The notes under the pieces: generated by a model
What the model saw: only the letters and a program-made list of their open reading frames with translations
Told to the model about the DNA's origin: nothing
Databases searched by the model: none
Assembly: GCA_017620135.1 (NCBI GenBank)
Contig: JAFZQZ010000104.1
Span: 20,808-84,807 of the forward strand
Source of the DNA: Bacillota bacterium
GTDB lineage: Bacteria; Bacillota; Clostridia; Lachnospirales; Bianqueaceae
Length of the DNA: 64,000 nucleotides
Reading direction: 5' to 3'
Shown here: positions 7,692 through 16,700 of the stretch, one piece after another
Layout: each line of letters starts with the position of its first letter
Numbering within the stretch: the first letter of the stretch is position 1
Position numbers and translations under genes: made by a program

Positions 7692-8675
7692 TTATTTCGC
7701 GCCGTAATAGAAGTCGTCTTCCGGCAGCTTGCCGCCAACGGAAGCGGGATTCGCATCGAAGAGGATCTGCAGATAGCCGGCAGTCTTCGCTTTCATCTCA
7801 TCACCATTGATGAAGACAATGTTGCAGAACGGGATCGCTTTGGTCGCGACGCCGGCCTTGGTGATGTCAAAATGCTCTGCCAGCTGTCCGGCATCGGCCG
7901 CGTTTGCATTCACCCATTCGACCGATTCCGCGTAAGCCTGCATGAAGCGGGCCATCGCTTCCGGATGAGCTTCGGCAAATGCCTTATTCACAACGATACA
8001 GCCGGAGATCAGGCCGCTGTCAGCGCCTGACTCGTTCCATGCGTCATTCAGGGACAGCGCGACATGCCATCCTTCGTTCTGTACCTGTACCGCGGTCGCG
8101 TAAGGCTGGGGAACGAGCGCGATCTCACAGTTGCCGGCCGCGATCTGCGCGCCGATCTCTGCCGCTTCGGACATATATTCCACTGTCACATCCGTTTCCG
8201 GATCGAGGCCGTTCGCCTTCAGCAGGTAATTCAGCGTATATTCCGGGGTCGCGCCTTTTCCGGTGGTGTAAACGGTCTTACCCTTCAGATCCGCGATGGA
8301 ATGGATCGTGTCTCCGGCTTCCAGCAGATACAGGACGCCGAGCGCGTTGACTGCACCGAGCTGTACCTTGCCTTCGGTCTTATTGTAAAGCACCGCCGCC
8401 ACATTGATCGGGACTGCCGCGATATCATAGTTGCCCTGGATAATGTCGCCCAGGATCTCATCGGCCGTACCGGCTAACGTAAACTCATAGGTGTCCGGGG
8501 CTTCGCCCTTCTCCGCGCTTTCCATCATCTGAAGCATACCCAGAGAAGTGGGGCCTTTCAGCGCCGCGATCCGGATCGTAGCTTTTTCTTCCGAGACGCT
8601 TTCCTGTTTGGTACAGCCGGTCATCATGCCCAGTGCCAAGACCAGGACCAGCAGCATGCTCATTACTTTTTTCAT
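7692..8675 (-). CDS. ABC substrate-binding lipoprotein (NMT1/SsuA-like)
   Basis: Extracellular solute receptor of 327 residues. The signal peptide ends in a lipobox (MMTGC, Cys at about residue 21), so it is a lipid-anchored protein. The body is a periplasmic-binding type II fold: TIRIAAL, a DIAAVPINVAAVLYNK loop, LKGKTVYTTGKGATPEYTLNYLL and the hinge region IALVPQPYATAV, as in the NMT1/SsuA/TauA group. The ligand is unknown; family members bind sulfonates, nitrate, HMP or similar small molecules. Its start overlaps the crp stop codon by 4 nt (ATGA), so the two are translationally coupled. Confidence 0.88.
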   Translation of the reverse strand: MKKVMSMLLVLVLALGMMTGCTKQESVSEEKATIRIAALKGPTSLGMLQMMESAEKGEAPDTYEFTLAGTADEILGDIIQGNYDIAAVPINVAAVLYNKTEGKVQLGAVNALGVLYLLEAGDTIHSIADLKGKTVYTTGKGATPEYTLNYLLKANGLDPETDVTVEYMSEAAEIGAQIAAGNCEIALVPQPYATAVQVQNEGWHVALSLNDAWNESGADSGLISGCIVVNKAFAEAHPEAMARFMQAYAESVEWVNANAADAGQLAEHFDITKAGVATKAIPFCNIVFINGDEMKAKTAGYLQILFDANPASVGGKLPEDDFYYGAK

Positions 8676-9352
8676 TTACAATTCCTCCTCTCCACTTCAT
8701 GGAGTTCTAAAACATGGATCATGTTTCCTTCTTTTTGGATCAAACCTTCTTCTTCCAGTTTTCCAAGTGCCCGGTACAGTGTCGCGCGGCTCAGGGACAG
8801 AGTCCTCGCCAACTTGGCGTATCCGCCCTGGACCAGAACAATGCCTTCCTCGTCCGCTGATTCTCTGAGCAATTGCATGAGCGCCTCTTCCGAACTCGGT
8901 GACGTATAACTGTCGATCCTTTTGTTCAGAAACCGGACCCGGCCGGAAAGAAAGCGAATGTAGTTGATCGCCATCTGCGGATACTCATAAAACCATTCCA
9001 TGAGCCGGACATCGGAAAGGAAGACTACCTGACAGGCCTTGTGGGCGATCAGTGTCGTCACATAACTCCCGGCTTCCGATTCCTCGTCGAACAGGGCCGC
9101 CGCGCCAAAGCATCCGCCTTTTTCGATGACGTTCAGCTGCGCGCCGCCCGGCTTCATCACGGCGACTTCCCCTTCCACCACGATCCCCAGCGACTTCTGA
9201 TATTCCTCTGGTGTGTAGATGGGTTCTCCTCCGCGGAAACTCCTGGCCGAAAGCTCTTTCATGATCTCTTCGAGTTTTTCCTCCGGAAATCCTTTGAAAA
9301 GAAAGCATTTCCTGACGATTTCCTGTTGTGACCTGGTGAGTGACTGTGACAT
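8672..9352 (-). CDS. Crp/Fnr-family transcriptional regulator
   Basis: A 226-residue regulator with an N-terminal cyclic-nucleotide-binding-like beta barrel (GGEPIYTPEE, GIVVEGEVAVM, GGCFGAAALFDEE), a dimer helix (YPQMAINYIRFLSGRV) and a C-terminal winged HTH (GGYAKLARTLSLSRATLYRALGKLEEEGLI). It lacks an Fnr-type N-terminal cysteine cluster, so it is probably not an FeS sensor. Start set at the ATG at 9352 with GAGGG upstream; the longest frame would run 42 codons further through the promoter. It is the first gene of the ABC operon and overlaps the binding protein, so it probably controls its own operon. Confidence 0.88.
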   Translation of the reverse strand: MSQSLTRSQQEIVRKCFLFKGFPEEKLEEIMKELSARSFRGGEPIYTPEEYQKSLGIVVEGEVAVMKPGGAQLNVIEKGGCFGAAALFDEESEAGSYVTTLIAHKACQVVFLSDVRLMEWFYEYPQMAINYIRFLSGRVRFLNKRIDSYTSPSSEEALMQLLRESADEEGIVLVQGGYAKLARTLSLSRATLYRALGKLEEEGLIQKEGNMIHVLELHEVERRNCK

Positions 9353-9424
9353 GGTTTTTCCCTCTGAAATTCTCGCGCGTGTCTTCGTGCTCCGCACTAA
9401 TGTCATTTCAAAAACTGTCTCAAA

Positions 9425-9458
9425 TGATACATATTTTGATCCAGGCGATAGTGTATCA
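9425..9458. promoter_or_regulatory. Inverted repeat at the crp promoter, candidate operator
   Basis: TGATACA (9425-9431) and TGTATCA (9452-9458) are a perfect 7+7 inverted repeat with 20 bp between. One half overlaps the -10 box and the other lies about 20 bp downstream of the start of transcription. Spacing is wide for a single Crp dimer, so the assignment is tentative. Confidence 0.4.
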
Positions 9459-9478
9459 CATCTGTACCCGCTTGTCAA
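9450..9478 (-). promoter_or_regulatory. Promoter of the crp-ABC operon
   Basis: Minus strand TTGACA (9478-9473), 17-bp spacer, TACACT (9455-9450). The leader to the crp start is about 90 nt. Confidence 0.72.
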
Positions 9479-9624
9479 TCCTTATCTTTTTCTTGTCACT
9501 GACATCTCGTGGATCGCCGATGGACTAAGAATTGCAGAAATCGTGGTTTTTATTCACTTTTGGTTATGATACTGGTCAAAAGGGATAAAAAATGCAAATA
9601 TGGAAAAAAGTAGTCCCCCGGGCA

Positions 9625-10395
9625 TTACTCAGCGGCGGCGACCTCCTGTGCGATAATGCTCGAAGCAGCCAGCAGCTGGTAGGGATGGGAGATAAAATCC
9701 AGATCCGATGAAAAGCAAAGGACGCCCCGGACCAGCGGCCGCTGCAGAAGCTTCTCTTTAGCTGCCGGATTGCCGGTGACGATAAAGATCCTGCCCTTAC
9801 CTTCACGGATCTCGGCGGGCAGATCATATTCGAAGTAGATCCCCTGATAGCTGAAGATGATGATCAGATCGGACGGGCCCGATTCGCGCAGAAAATCCAT
9901 CTGATCCCTGTAGGAGACCTTGGTCAGCGCCTTCAGGCCCAGCATGGTCAGATCGCTCTGCAGATTGATGGCCGCGGCCTCCGCCTTCAGAAGGCCGAAG
10001 CAGGCGATCCTCTCCGATGTACGGATCAGCCGGACGAGCTCGGACAGCGCGGCGCGGTCCAGCGTTTCGGCGCACTTCGTCATGGCATCTCCGGCACGTC
10101 GGGCGATTTTCTTAAAGCGTTCCTCCTCTGACAGATCCGCCCCGATGCGTTCGAAGTTCTTATCTGTCTTTGAAAGCAGTTCCTTTAGTTCGCCGAAGTC
10201 CTCCAGCCCGATCTCGCGGCAGAACCGGCTGACAGCACTTTTGGATACGAAGCAGTCACGGGCGATCTCTTCCGCTGTCAGGCTCTGTCCCATGTGTTCC
10301 AGCAGATAGGAAGCCATACGTGCCCGGTAGGAATCCTCCCGGGCAGCAGCGATTTCAGAAAGAAGAACGATAGGAAGCTTGGTATAGTAAGGCAT
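9625..10395 (-). CDS. MurR/RpiR-family transcriptional regulator
   Basis: A 256-residue regulator with an N-terminal RpiR HTH (LTAEEIARDCFVSKSAVSRFCREIGL) and a C-terminal SIS domain (RIACFGLLKAEAAAINLQSDL, DLIIIFSYQG). Such proteins usually sense phosphosugars through the SIS domain, but the usual SIS serine-rich loop is weak here, so the ligand is uncertain. Its ATG shares one base with the stop of the MFS gene (TAATG), so it is coupled to it. It probably regulates the DJ-1/MFS operon of which it is the last gene. Confidence 0.85.
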   Translation of the reverse strand: MPYYTKLPIVLLSEIAAAREDSYRARMASYLLEHMGQSLTAEEIARDCFVSKSAVSRFCREIGLEDFGELKELLSKTDKNFERIGADLSEEERFKKIARRAGDAMTKCAETLDRAALSELVRLIRTSERIACFGLLKAEAAAINLQSDLTMLGLKALTKVSYRDQMDFLRESGPSDLIIIFSYQGIYFEYDLPAEIREGKGRIFIVTGNPAAKEKLLQRPLVRGVLCFSSDLDFISHPYQLLAASSIIAQEVAAAE

Positions 10396-11627
10396 TATTC
10401 ATCTCCTTGCTGTCTTTTCATTCCGGCCAGTATGACCAGGATCATCAGATTGATGATGTCGATGGAAAGACCCGCGATCAGGGCTGCGGTATAACCACCG
10501 GTCAGATCGTAGATCAGACCGATGATCGTCAGCGCGGAAGCACTTCCGACACTGGTGAAGATCGTGATGACCGAATAGGCGGACGAATAGTTGTGCGTTC
10601 CGAAAAGCTTTCTCGTAAGCACCGGGATGCCCACCGCGCCGACCGCATAAACCGAACCGTAGAAGAAAGCGATCGTATACATGATCCACTCGGCTTTCCC
10701 TCCAAGAAGCAGCAGTCCAAGAAGAGACAGCGCGTTGATCGTGATCATGCACATGGAAGCTTTGAAAGGTCCGATCTTATCGGAAAGCGTTCCAATGATC
10801 AGCTTGCTCACGATATTGCCGATCATGCCGGCTGAGACCATCGCCGCGCCGACGGCGGGAGCGTATCCCATCCACTCACTCATTCCCGGGAAATGCTGGG
10901 CAATGCCGGTCACGGAAGTATGCAGCACCGTCATCAGTGAGAGGACGACCAGTGCGGGGATATAGATCTTCGCGGCAGGCACAGAGGACGCTTTGTCGGA
11001 TACGGCAGCTGCGGACTTTTCCTTCATGCCGAAGGGAAGCAGCCCTACCTCTTCCGGGCGATAATGCATGATCAGGATCGCCGGGATCGTCAGGACAAAA
11101 CCGATCGCCGCCATCCAGATAAAGGAAGCGCGCCATCCGGCCGTTCCGATCAGAGAACTGAAAAGCGGACTGAAGATCGCGCCGGCCAGACCGCTGAAGG
11201 AAAGCGCGATGCCTACCGCCATTCCGTGCTTTTCATGGAACCAGTTGTTGATAAACGTGGTGACCGGCATGAGAGAAAACATGGTCATTCCGATACCGCG
11301 CAGGATACCGAGGATATAGAACGTCCAAACGTTGGAAGCGAGAGCCATCAGCGCGGTCGTACCGGCGGAAAGGATGCTGCCACCCAGGATCAGGATCCGG
11401 GAAGGCGCTTTTTTCAATACTTTCGCGGCGAGGGGACAGAGAAAGCCCATTGTCAGCGCGCAAAGCGTGGCATGCAGCGCGAAGGCGCCCCGGCCGACGC
11501 CGAGATCGGCGGATACCGTCGTATAGAAAACGCCCACGGAGTTTGTGAAAACGCCGACCGAACTGGCTGCCATCAGGCAGCAGCAGATCAGGACCAGCAG
11601 GTAACGAAGGTTTTCTTTCTTAAGCAT
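10395..11627 (-). CDS. MFS transporter, oxalate/formate-antiporter (OFA)-like
   Basis: A twelve-segment major facilitator of about 410 residues. The first half has a GFLCPLAAKVLKK loop and GILRGIGMTMFSLMPVTTFINNWFHEKHGMAVGIALS, the pattern typical of the OFA branch of MFS (carboxylate exchangers), and the second half repeats the fold. The substrate is unknown. The longest frame starts at 11648 without a ribosome site; the ATG at 11627 has GGGTGG seven bases upstream and overlaps the DJ-1 stop by 8 nt, so it is preferred. Lies between the DJ-1 and RpiR genes in a three-gene operon. Confidence 0.85.
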   Translation of the reverse strand: MLKKENLRYLLVLICCCLMAASSVGVFTNSVGVFYTTVSADLGVGRGAFALHATLCALTMGFLCPLAAKVLKKAPSRILILGGSILSAGTTALMALASNVWTFYILGILRGIGMTMFSLMPVTTFINNWFHEKHGMAVGIALSFSGLAGAIFSPLFSSLIGTAGWRASFIWMAAIGFVLTIPAILIMHYRPEEVGLLPFGMKEKSAAAVSDKASSVPAAKIYIPALVVLSLMTVLHTSVTGIAQHFPGMSEWMGYAPAVGAAMVSAGMIGNIVSKLIIGTLSDKIGPFKASMCMITINALSLLGLLLLGGKAEWIMYTIAFFYGSVYAVGAVGIPVLTRKLFGTHNYSSAYSVITIFTSVGSASALTIIGLIYDLTGGYTAALIAGLSIDIINLMILVILAGMKRQQGDE

Positions 11628-12786
11628 CTTTTCCACCCGCGAAGTCATACATCAGACGGGAACGGACGATACGCGTATCATAGCCGAGAGTTTCAGCCAG
11701 CTTGAAAGCGAAGGGGTAACCGGTCGCAGGCCCCTGAGAAGTGACCAGGTTCTGATCCGCGACAGCCAGCGTCTCCTCGAAGATCGCGCCGGGAAGCTTT
11801 GCCGCGTAACCGGTGTAGCCGGTCATATGTTTGCCTTCGATGACTTCCGCCGCCGCAAGGACAGTCGTGCCGGAGCAGAGCGCTGTCAGAAGCTTGCCGG
11901 GTGTCTCATTCCAGCGCTTCAGAAGATCGATGACCTGAGGATCCGCCGCAAGATTCGCACCGCCCGGGCGTCCGCCGGGAAGAACGACCACGTCATACTC
12001 TTCGATGGCATCGGAAAACACTTCATCCGCCTGGATCATCATTCCGTGCATCCCCTTTACCCAGAGATCTTCGCCGAATCCGAAGGTCGTGCATTCGATA
12101 TCCAGCCGGCGCATGATGTCCACGATCGTGAAGGTCTCGCCTTCCTCGAATCCTTCTTTCATCAGGATGGCCACCTTCTTCTCTTCTTCCGGACGATCGA
12201 CCTTTGCCGGACAAGGGTCCAGGTGACTGGCTGCCTCATCAAAGGCGTTGAAATAGACCATACGGTCCTTGACAGCCAAAGAGTCGCCGCCCAACGCGTC
12301 GACGAGCGCATAGGCGAAGGCGTAGCAGATCGCCGGACCGATCGCGGTGATCAGGTTCCCGTCACGGATGACCAGCGCCTGCTGGTGCTTGCCGGAGATG
12401 ATCTTGGCTTCCTGACCGGGATAGCAGGTGTAGTTCCTTTCACCCAGTACATCAGCAGCCTCCAGGACTCTCGGGCCGGCACAGATCGCCGTGACGAACT
12501 TGCCGAGGCTGTCCATTTCACGGATAAAGTCGATCGTCTCGGGGCTGTACATCAGGGCATCCACCCCGACATATCCGCCGGGTACGACGACCATGTCAAA
12601 ATCTTCCGCTTTCACTTCTTTCAGTTCGACATCAGCGCGGACATTGATGTCATGGACACCCATGACTTCTTTTCCGGTGACCCCGACGATCACGGAATCC
12701 ATCTGAGCTCTTCTTAATATATCAACGATCGTGAGAGATTCACTTTCTTCAAATCCGTCAGCAAATAAAACAGCAATTCTTTTCAT
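11620..12786 (-). CDS. Tandem DJ-1/PfpI-family protein
   Basis: Two complete DJ-1/PfpI (class I glutaminase-like) domains in one chain: residues about 1-190 and 205-388. Each starts with a KRIAVLFADGFEE or KKVAILMKEGFEE strand carrying the conserved Glu, has a (V/L)PGG turn, and a nucleophile elbow with cysteine (AICAGP in the first, ALCSGT in the second). Both copies therefore look able to act; DJ-1 relatives include glyoxalase III-like, amidase and chaperone-like proteins. The domains differ from each other, so the fusion is old. The start has a GGAGG site. First gene of an operon with an MFS transporter and an RpiR regulator. Confidence 0.88.
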   Translation of the reverse strand: MKRIAVLFADGFEESESLTIVDILRRAQMDSVIVGVTGKEVMGVHDINVRADVELKEVKAEDFDMVVVPGGYVGVDALMYSPETIDFIREMDSLGKFVTAICAGPRVLEAADVLGERNYTCYPGQEAKIISGKHQQALVIRDGNLITAIGPAICYAFAYALVDALGGDSLAVKDRMVYFNAFDEAASHLDPCPAKVDRPEEEKKVAILMKEGFEEGETFTIVDIMRRLDIECTTFGFGEDLWVKGMHGMMIQADEVFSDAIEEYDVVVLPGGRPGGANLAADPQVIDLLKRWNETPGKLLTALCSGTTVLAAAEVIEGKHMTGYTGYAAKLPGAIFEETLAVADQNLVTSQGPATGYPFAFKLAETLGYDTRIVRSRLMYDFAGGKDA

Positions 12787-12850
12787 GGGGTTTTCCTCCG
12801 CTCTTTTGATTTGTCTATAGTATAGCAGAATTGTGCCGGGAAATGGAAAA

Positions 12851-12867
12851 GTTTCAAAAAATGAAAC
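12851..12867. promoter_or_regulatory. Perfect palindrome in the divergent promoter region
   Basis: GTTTCA-AAAAA-TGAAAC, a 6+6 inverted repeat, overlaps the -35 region of the plus-strand promoter between the DJ-1 operon and the lysoplasmalogenase-like gene. It is a candidate operator for a local regulator; which one is unknown. Confidence 0.45.
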
Positions 12868-12880
12868 AATCTGTTATAAT
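12852..12880 (+). promoter_or_regulatory. Promoter of the lysoplasmalogenase-like gene
   Basis: TTTCAA, 17-bp spacer, TATAAT (12875-12880). The -10 is perfect and the -35 weak (3 of 6), which fits a regulated promoter. Confidence 0.5.
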
Positions 12881-12926
12881 ATATGGAAATATTCCGCTTG
12901 ACTGATATCTCTCAGGAGGTTTATCC

Positions 12927-13676
12927 ATGATTTTCATTCCGATTCTGTTTCTGGTCCTTTATCTTGTGTTTTCTGCCTGTGATTCGATCTGGGCGGAAAG
13001 ACGGGCACAGCTGAAAGACGGAAAGGTCTCAAAAGAGGGACTGAACCAGCGGCTGGCAGATTTGTATACCCAGCGGTTCCGCCTGCTCAAATTCTGCCTG
13101 ATGCCGCTTCTTCTGGCTTTCTATCTCGCGAGCGCTCTGCTCGGCTGGCCGCTTTCCGGCATGCTGCAGCCCCAGCCGATCAACTGGCTGATCGTGCTGG
13201 CGCTCATCTGCGGATGGGCAGGGGATGTCCTGCTGGAAGTATCGCCGAAACTCTTTCCCGCCGGTCTTGGTTCATTCCTGGCAGGCCATATCTTCTATAT
13301 CATTGCCTTTGCCAGGCCCTTTTTCCAGGCACAGTCTTCCCAGCGTTTCCTGCCTCTTATTCTCTGTTTCGTGATCAGCGTGTTCTATCTCCTCTTTATG
13401 ATCCATCAGCTCTTTCAGATCGAAGATACCAGACCGCTCCGAATCCCGCTCGGGCTTTACCTTGGCGCGCTGGTTCTGCTGTTCCTTTCGACCTCCCTTC
13501 GTTTTTCCTATGCTTCGCCGCTCTCCGCCTGTCTGGGTCTTCTCGGCGCGATCCTCTTTACCACTTCGGATACGATCCTTTCCTTCCGGATGTTCAAAGG
13601 GACGGGGGAGACCGGTATTATGGAGACCTATACCGCCGCGCAGTTTCTGCTCGTCCTTGCAGTTCATCTGATGTAA
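12927..13676 (+). CDS. Lysoplasmalogenase-like membrane protein (YhhN/TMEM86)
   Basis: An integral membrane protein of 249 residues with about eight hydrophobic segments. The family signature is visible in the middle: ICGWAGDVLLE, LFPAGLGSFLAGHIFYIIAF, and later LGAILFTTSDTILSF. YhhN/TMEM86 enzymes hydrolyse the vinyl ether bond of lysoplasmalogens; plasmalogens occur in many anaerobic Clostridia, which makes the function plausible. A longer N-terminal charged loop after the first segment is unusual. AGGAGG is 7 nt before the ATG. Stands alone between the DJ-1 operon and ileS. Confidence 0.82.
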   Translation: MIFIPILFLVLYLVFSACDSIWAERRAQLKDGKVSKEGLNQRLADLYTQRFRLLKFCLMPLLLAFYLASALLGWPLSGMLQPQPINWLIVLALICGWAGDVLLEVSPKLFPAGLGSFLAGHIFYIIAFARPFFQAQSSQRFLPLILCFVISVFYLLFMIHQLFQIEDTRPLRIPLGLYLGALVLLFLSTSLRFSYASPLSACLGLLGAILFTTSDTILSFRMFKGTGETGIMETYTAAQFLLVLAVHLM

Positions 13677-13706
13677 CACAATCACATCTGTAAACCAACT
13701 CTATTC

Positions 13707-13736
13707 TTGACAATGTCCCTTTGCCGATGCTAAAAT
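13707..13736 (+). promoter_or_regulatory. ileS promoter
   Basis: TTGACA (13707-13712), 18-bp spacer, TAAAAT (13731-13736). The predicted 5' UTR is only about 25 nt, too short for a T-box. Confidence 0.78.
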
Positions 13737-13768
13737 AACGGGTACTGGTTTTTTTGAAGGAGAATGTT

Positions 13769-16700
13769 ATGTATAACAAAGTTTCCGCCGACATGAACTT
13801 CATCGAGCGCGAGAATAAAGTACTCGATTTCTGGAAGCAGCAGCATATTTTCGAACAGAGTCTGGCGCTCCGCAAAGACGCGCCTACTTTTGCGTTCTAT
13901 GACGGCCCTCCCACCGCGAACGGCAAACCGCACATCGGCCACGTGCTGACCCGTGTCATCAAGGATATGATCCCGCGTTACCGGACCATGAAAGGGTATA
14001 ATGTCCCCCGTAAAGCCGGCTGGGATACTCATGGTCTTCCGGTCGAACTGGAGATCGAAAAAGCGCTCGGCCTGAACGGCAAAGAGCAGATCGAACAGTA
14101 CGGCCTGGCTCCCTTTATCCAGAAATGCAAGGAAAGCGTCTGGAAATATCAGGGCATGTGGGAAGAATTCTCCGGCAAGGTCGGTTTCTGGGCCGACATG
14201 GACAACCCCTATGTCACCTATCATGATGACTTCATCGAGTCCGAGTGGTGGGCACTGAAGGAGATCTACGACAAGGGCCTTCTTTACAAAGGCTTCAAGA
14301 TCGTTCCCTACTGCCCGCGCTGCGGTACCCCGCTATCTTCTCACGAAGTCGCGCAGGGGTACAAGAATGTCAAAGAACGTTCCGCGGTCGTTCGCTTTAA
14401 GATCAAAGGAGAGGATGCGTATTTCCTCGCCTGGACGACCACGCCCTGGACACTTCCGTCCAACGTTGCGCTCTGCGTCAATCCGGATGAGACCTACTGC
14501 AAGGTAAGCTCGATCGACGGAAACATCTATTATATGGCCGAAGCGCTTTTGGATAAGGTCCTTGGTCCGCTTGCCAAAGAAGGCGAAAAAGCCTATGAGA
14601 TCCTGGAATCCTATAAAGGAACGGATCTGGAATATAAGGAATATGAGCCGCTTTTCGGCTTTACCGGCGATGTCGTGGCAAAGAAACACGGCAAAGCGCA
14701 CTATATCACCTGCGACGGTTATGTCACCATGTCCGACGGTACCGGTATCGTACATATCGCACCGGCCTTCGGTGAGGACGACGCCAATGTCGGCCGTAAG
14801 TATGATCTGCCCTTCGTACAGCTTGTCGACGGAAAAGGCTGCATGACGGAAGAAACGCCTTACGCCGGTATGTTCGTCAAGGAAGCCGATCCGAAGATCC
14901 TGGTCGATCTGGAGAAAGCCGGCCTGCTCTTCGATGCGCCGAAATTTGAACATGATTATCCGTTCTGCTGGCGCTGCGATACGCCCCTTATCTACTACGC
15001 GCGCGAATCCTGGTTCATCAAGATGACCGCCGTCAAGGAAGACCTGATCGCGAACAACAACAAGATCAACTGGATCCCCGAAAGCATCGGAACCGGACGT
15101 TTCGGTGACTGGCTGGAAAACATCCAGGACTGGGGCATCAGCCGCAACCGTTACTGGGGAACGCCTCTGAATATCTGGGAGTGTCCGGACTGCGGACGCC
15201 GCACCGCGATCGGTTCCCGCAAAGAACTGAAGGAAAAAGCGTTCAACTGGCCTGAGGCCGGCACCGTTCTGGGAAGTCCCAGTTCCGATCCGTCCCAGGA
15301 TGCCTGCAACGTGGAACTGCACCGTCCCTATATCGACGAGATCAAAGTCCGCTGCGAATGCGGCGGCAGCATGAACCGCGTTCCGGAAGTCATCGACTGC
15401 TGGTTCGACTCCGGCGCTATGCCTTACGCGCAGCATCACTATCCCTTTGAAAACAAAGACCTCTTCGAGGATCAGTTCCCGGCTCAGTTCATCTCCGAAG
15501 CAGTCGATCAGACCCGTGGCTGGTTCTACTCCCTGCTGGCCGAATCCACCCTGCTTTTCAACAAACCGGCCTATGAGAACGTCATCGTTCTGGGTCTGGT
15601 GCTCGACGGAGACGGACAGAAGATGTCCAAATCCAAGGGCAACGCCGTCGATCCGATGGACGCGCTGGCCAAATACGGCGCCGACGCGATCCGCTGGTAT
15701 TTCTATATCAACTCCGCTCCCTGGCTGCCGAACCGTTTCCACGACAAAGCGGTCATCGAGTCTCAGAGAAAATTCCTGCGTCCGCTCTGGAACACCTATG
15801 CTTTCTATGTGCTCTACGCGGAGATCGATCAGTTCGATCCGACCAAGTATTCCCTGGAATATGACAAGCTGTCCGTCATGGACAAATGGATCCTTTCCAA
15901 GCTGAATTCCGTCGTGAAAGCGGTCGACAGTGATCTTACGAACTATATGATCCCTGAAGCCGCCCGTGAGCTGCAGAGCTTCGTTGACGATCTGTCGAAC
16001 TGGTATGTCCGCCGCGGCCGTGAGCGCTACTGGGCAAAGGGCATGGAACAGGATAAGATCAACGCGTATATGACGCTTTATACCGCGCTGGTCACGATCT
16101 GCAAGGCAGCTGCTCCCATGATCCCGTTCATGACCGAAGATATCTACCGCAATCTGGTCGTAAATGTCGATCCTTCCGCTCCCGCGAGTATTCATCTCTG
16201 TGATTATCCGGCTGTTAACGAGGCCTGGATCGACAAAGATCTGGAAAACTCCATGGAAGAGGTCCTTTCCGTCACGACCCTCGGCCGTGCGGCCCGTAAC
16301 CTCTCGAATATCAAGAACCGTCAGCCTCTTTCGAAGATGTTCGTTCAGGCGCCGGAAGCGCTGGAAGACTACTTCGCCGAGATCATCGCCGACGAGCTGA
16401 ACATCAAGCAGGTCGAATTCACCGCGGACGCGAGCAAGTTCGTCAGCTACACTTTCAAGCCTCAGCTGCGCACCGTCGGTCCGAAATATGGCAAACTGCT
16501 CGGAAAGATCCGTCAGGCTCTGTCCTCTATCGAGGACGGACAGACGGCCTACAAAGCCCTGACTTCCGGTGAAGCGCTTCGTTTTAGCTTCGACGGTCAG
16601 ATCGTCGAGCTCTTTGAGGCCGATGTCCTCGCGGAAATGAGCCAGGTACCCGGATTTGTCGCCCAGTCGGAAGGTGCTGTCACCGTCGCGCTGGATACGA

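Noticed and set aside
13677..13768. T-box leader before ileS
   Set aside because: The promoter leaves about 25 nt of leader; no specifier loop, AGGGTGG bulge or terminator is present.
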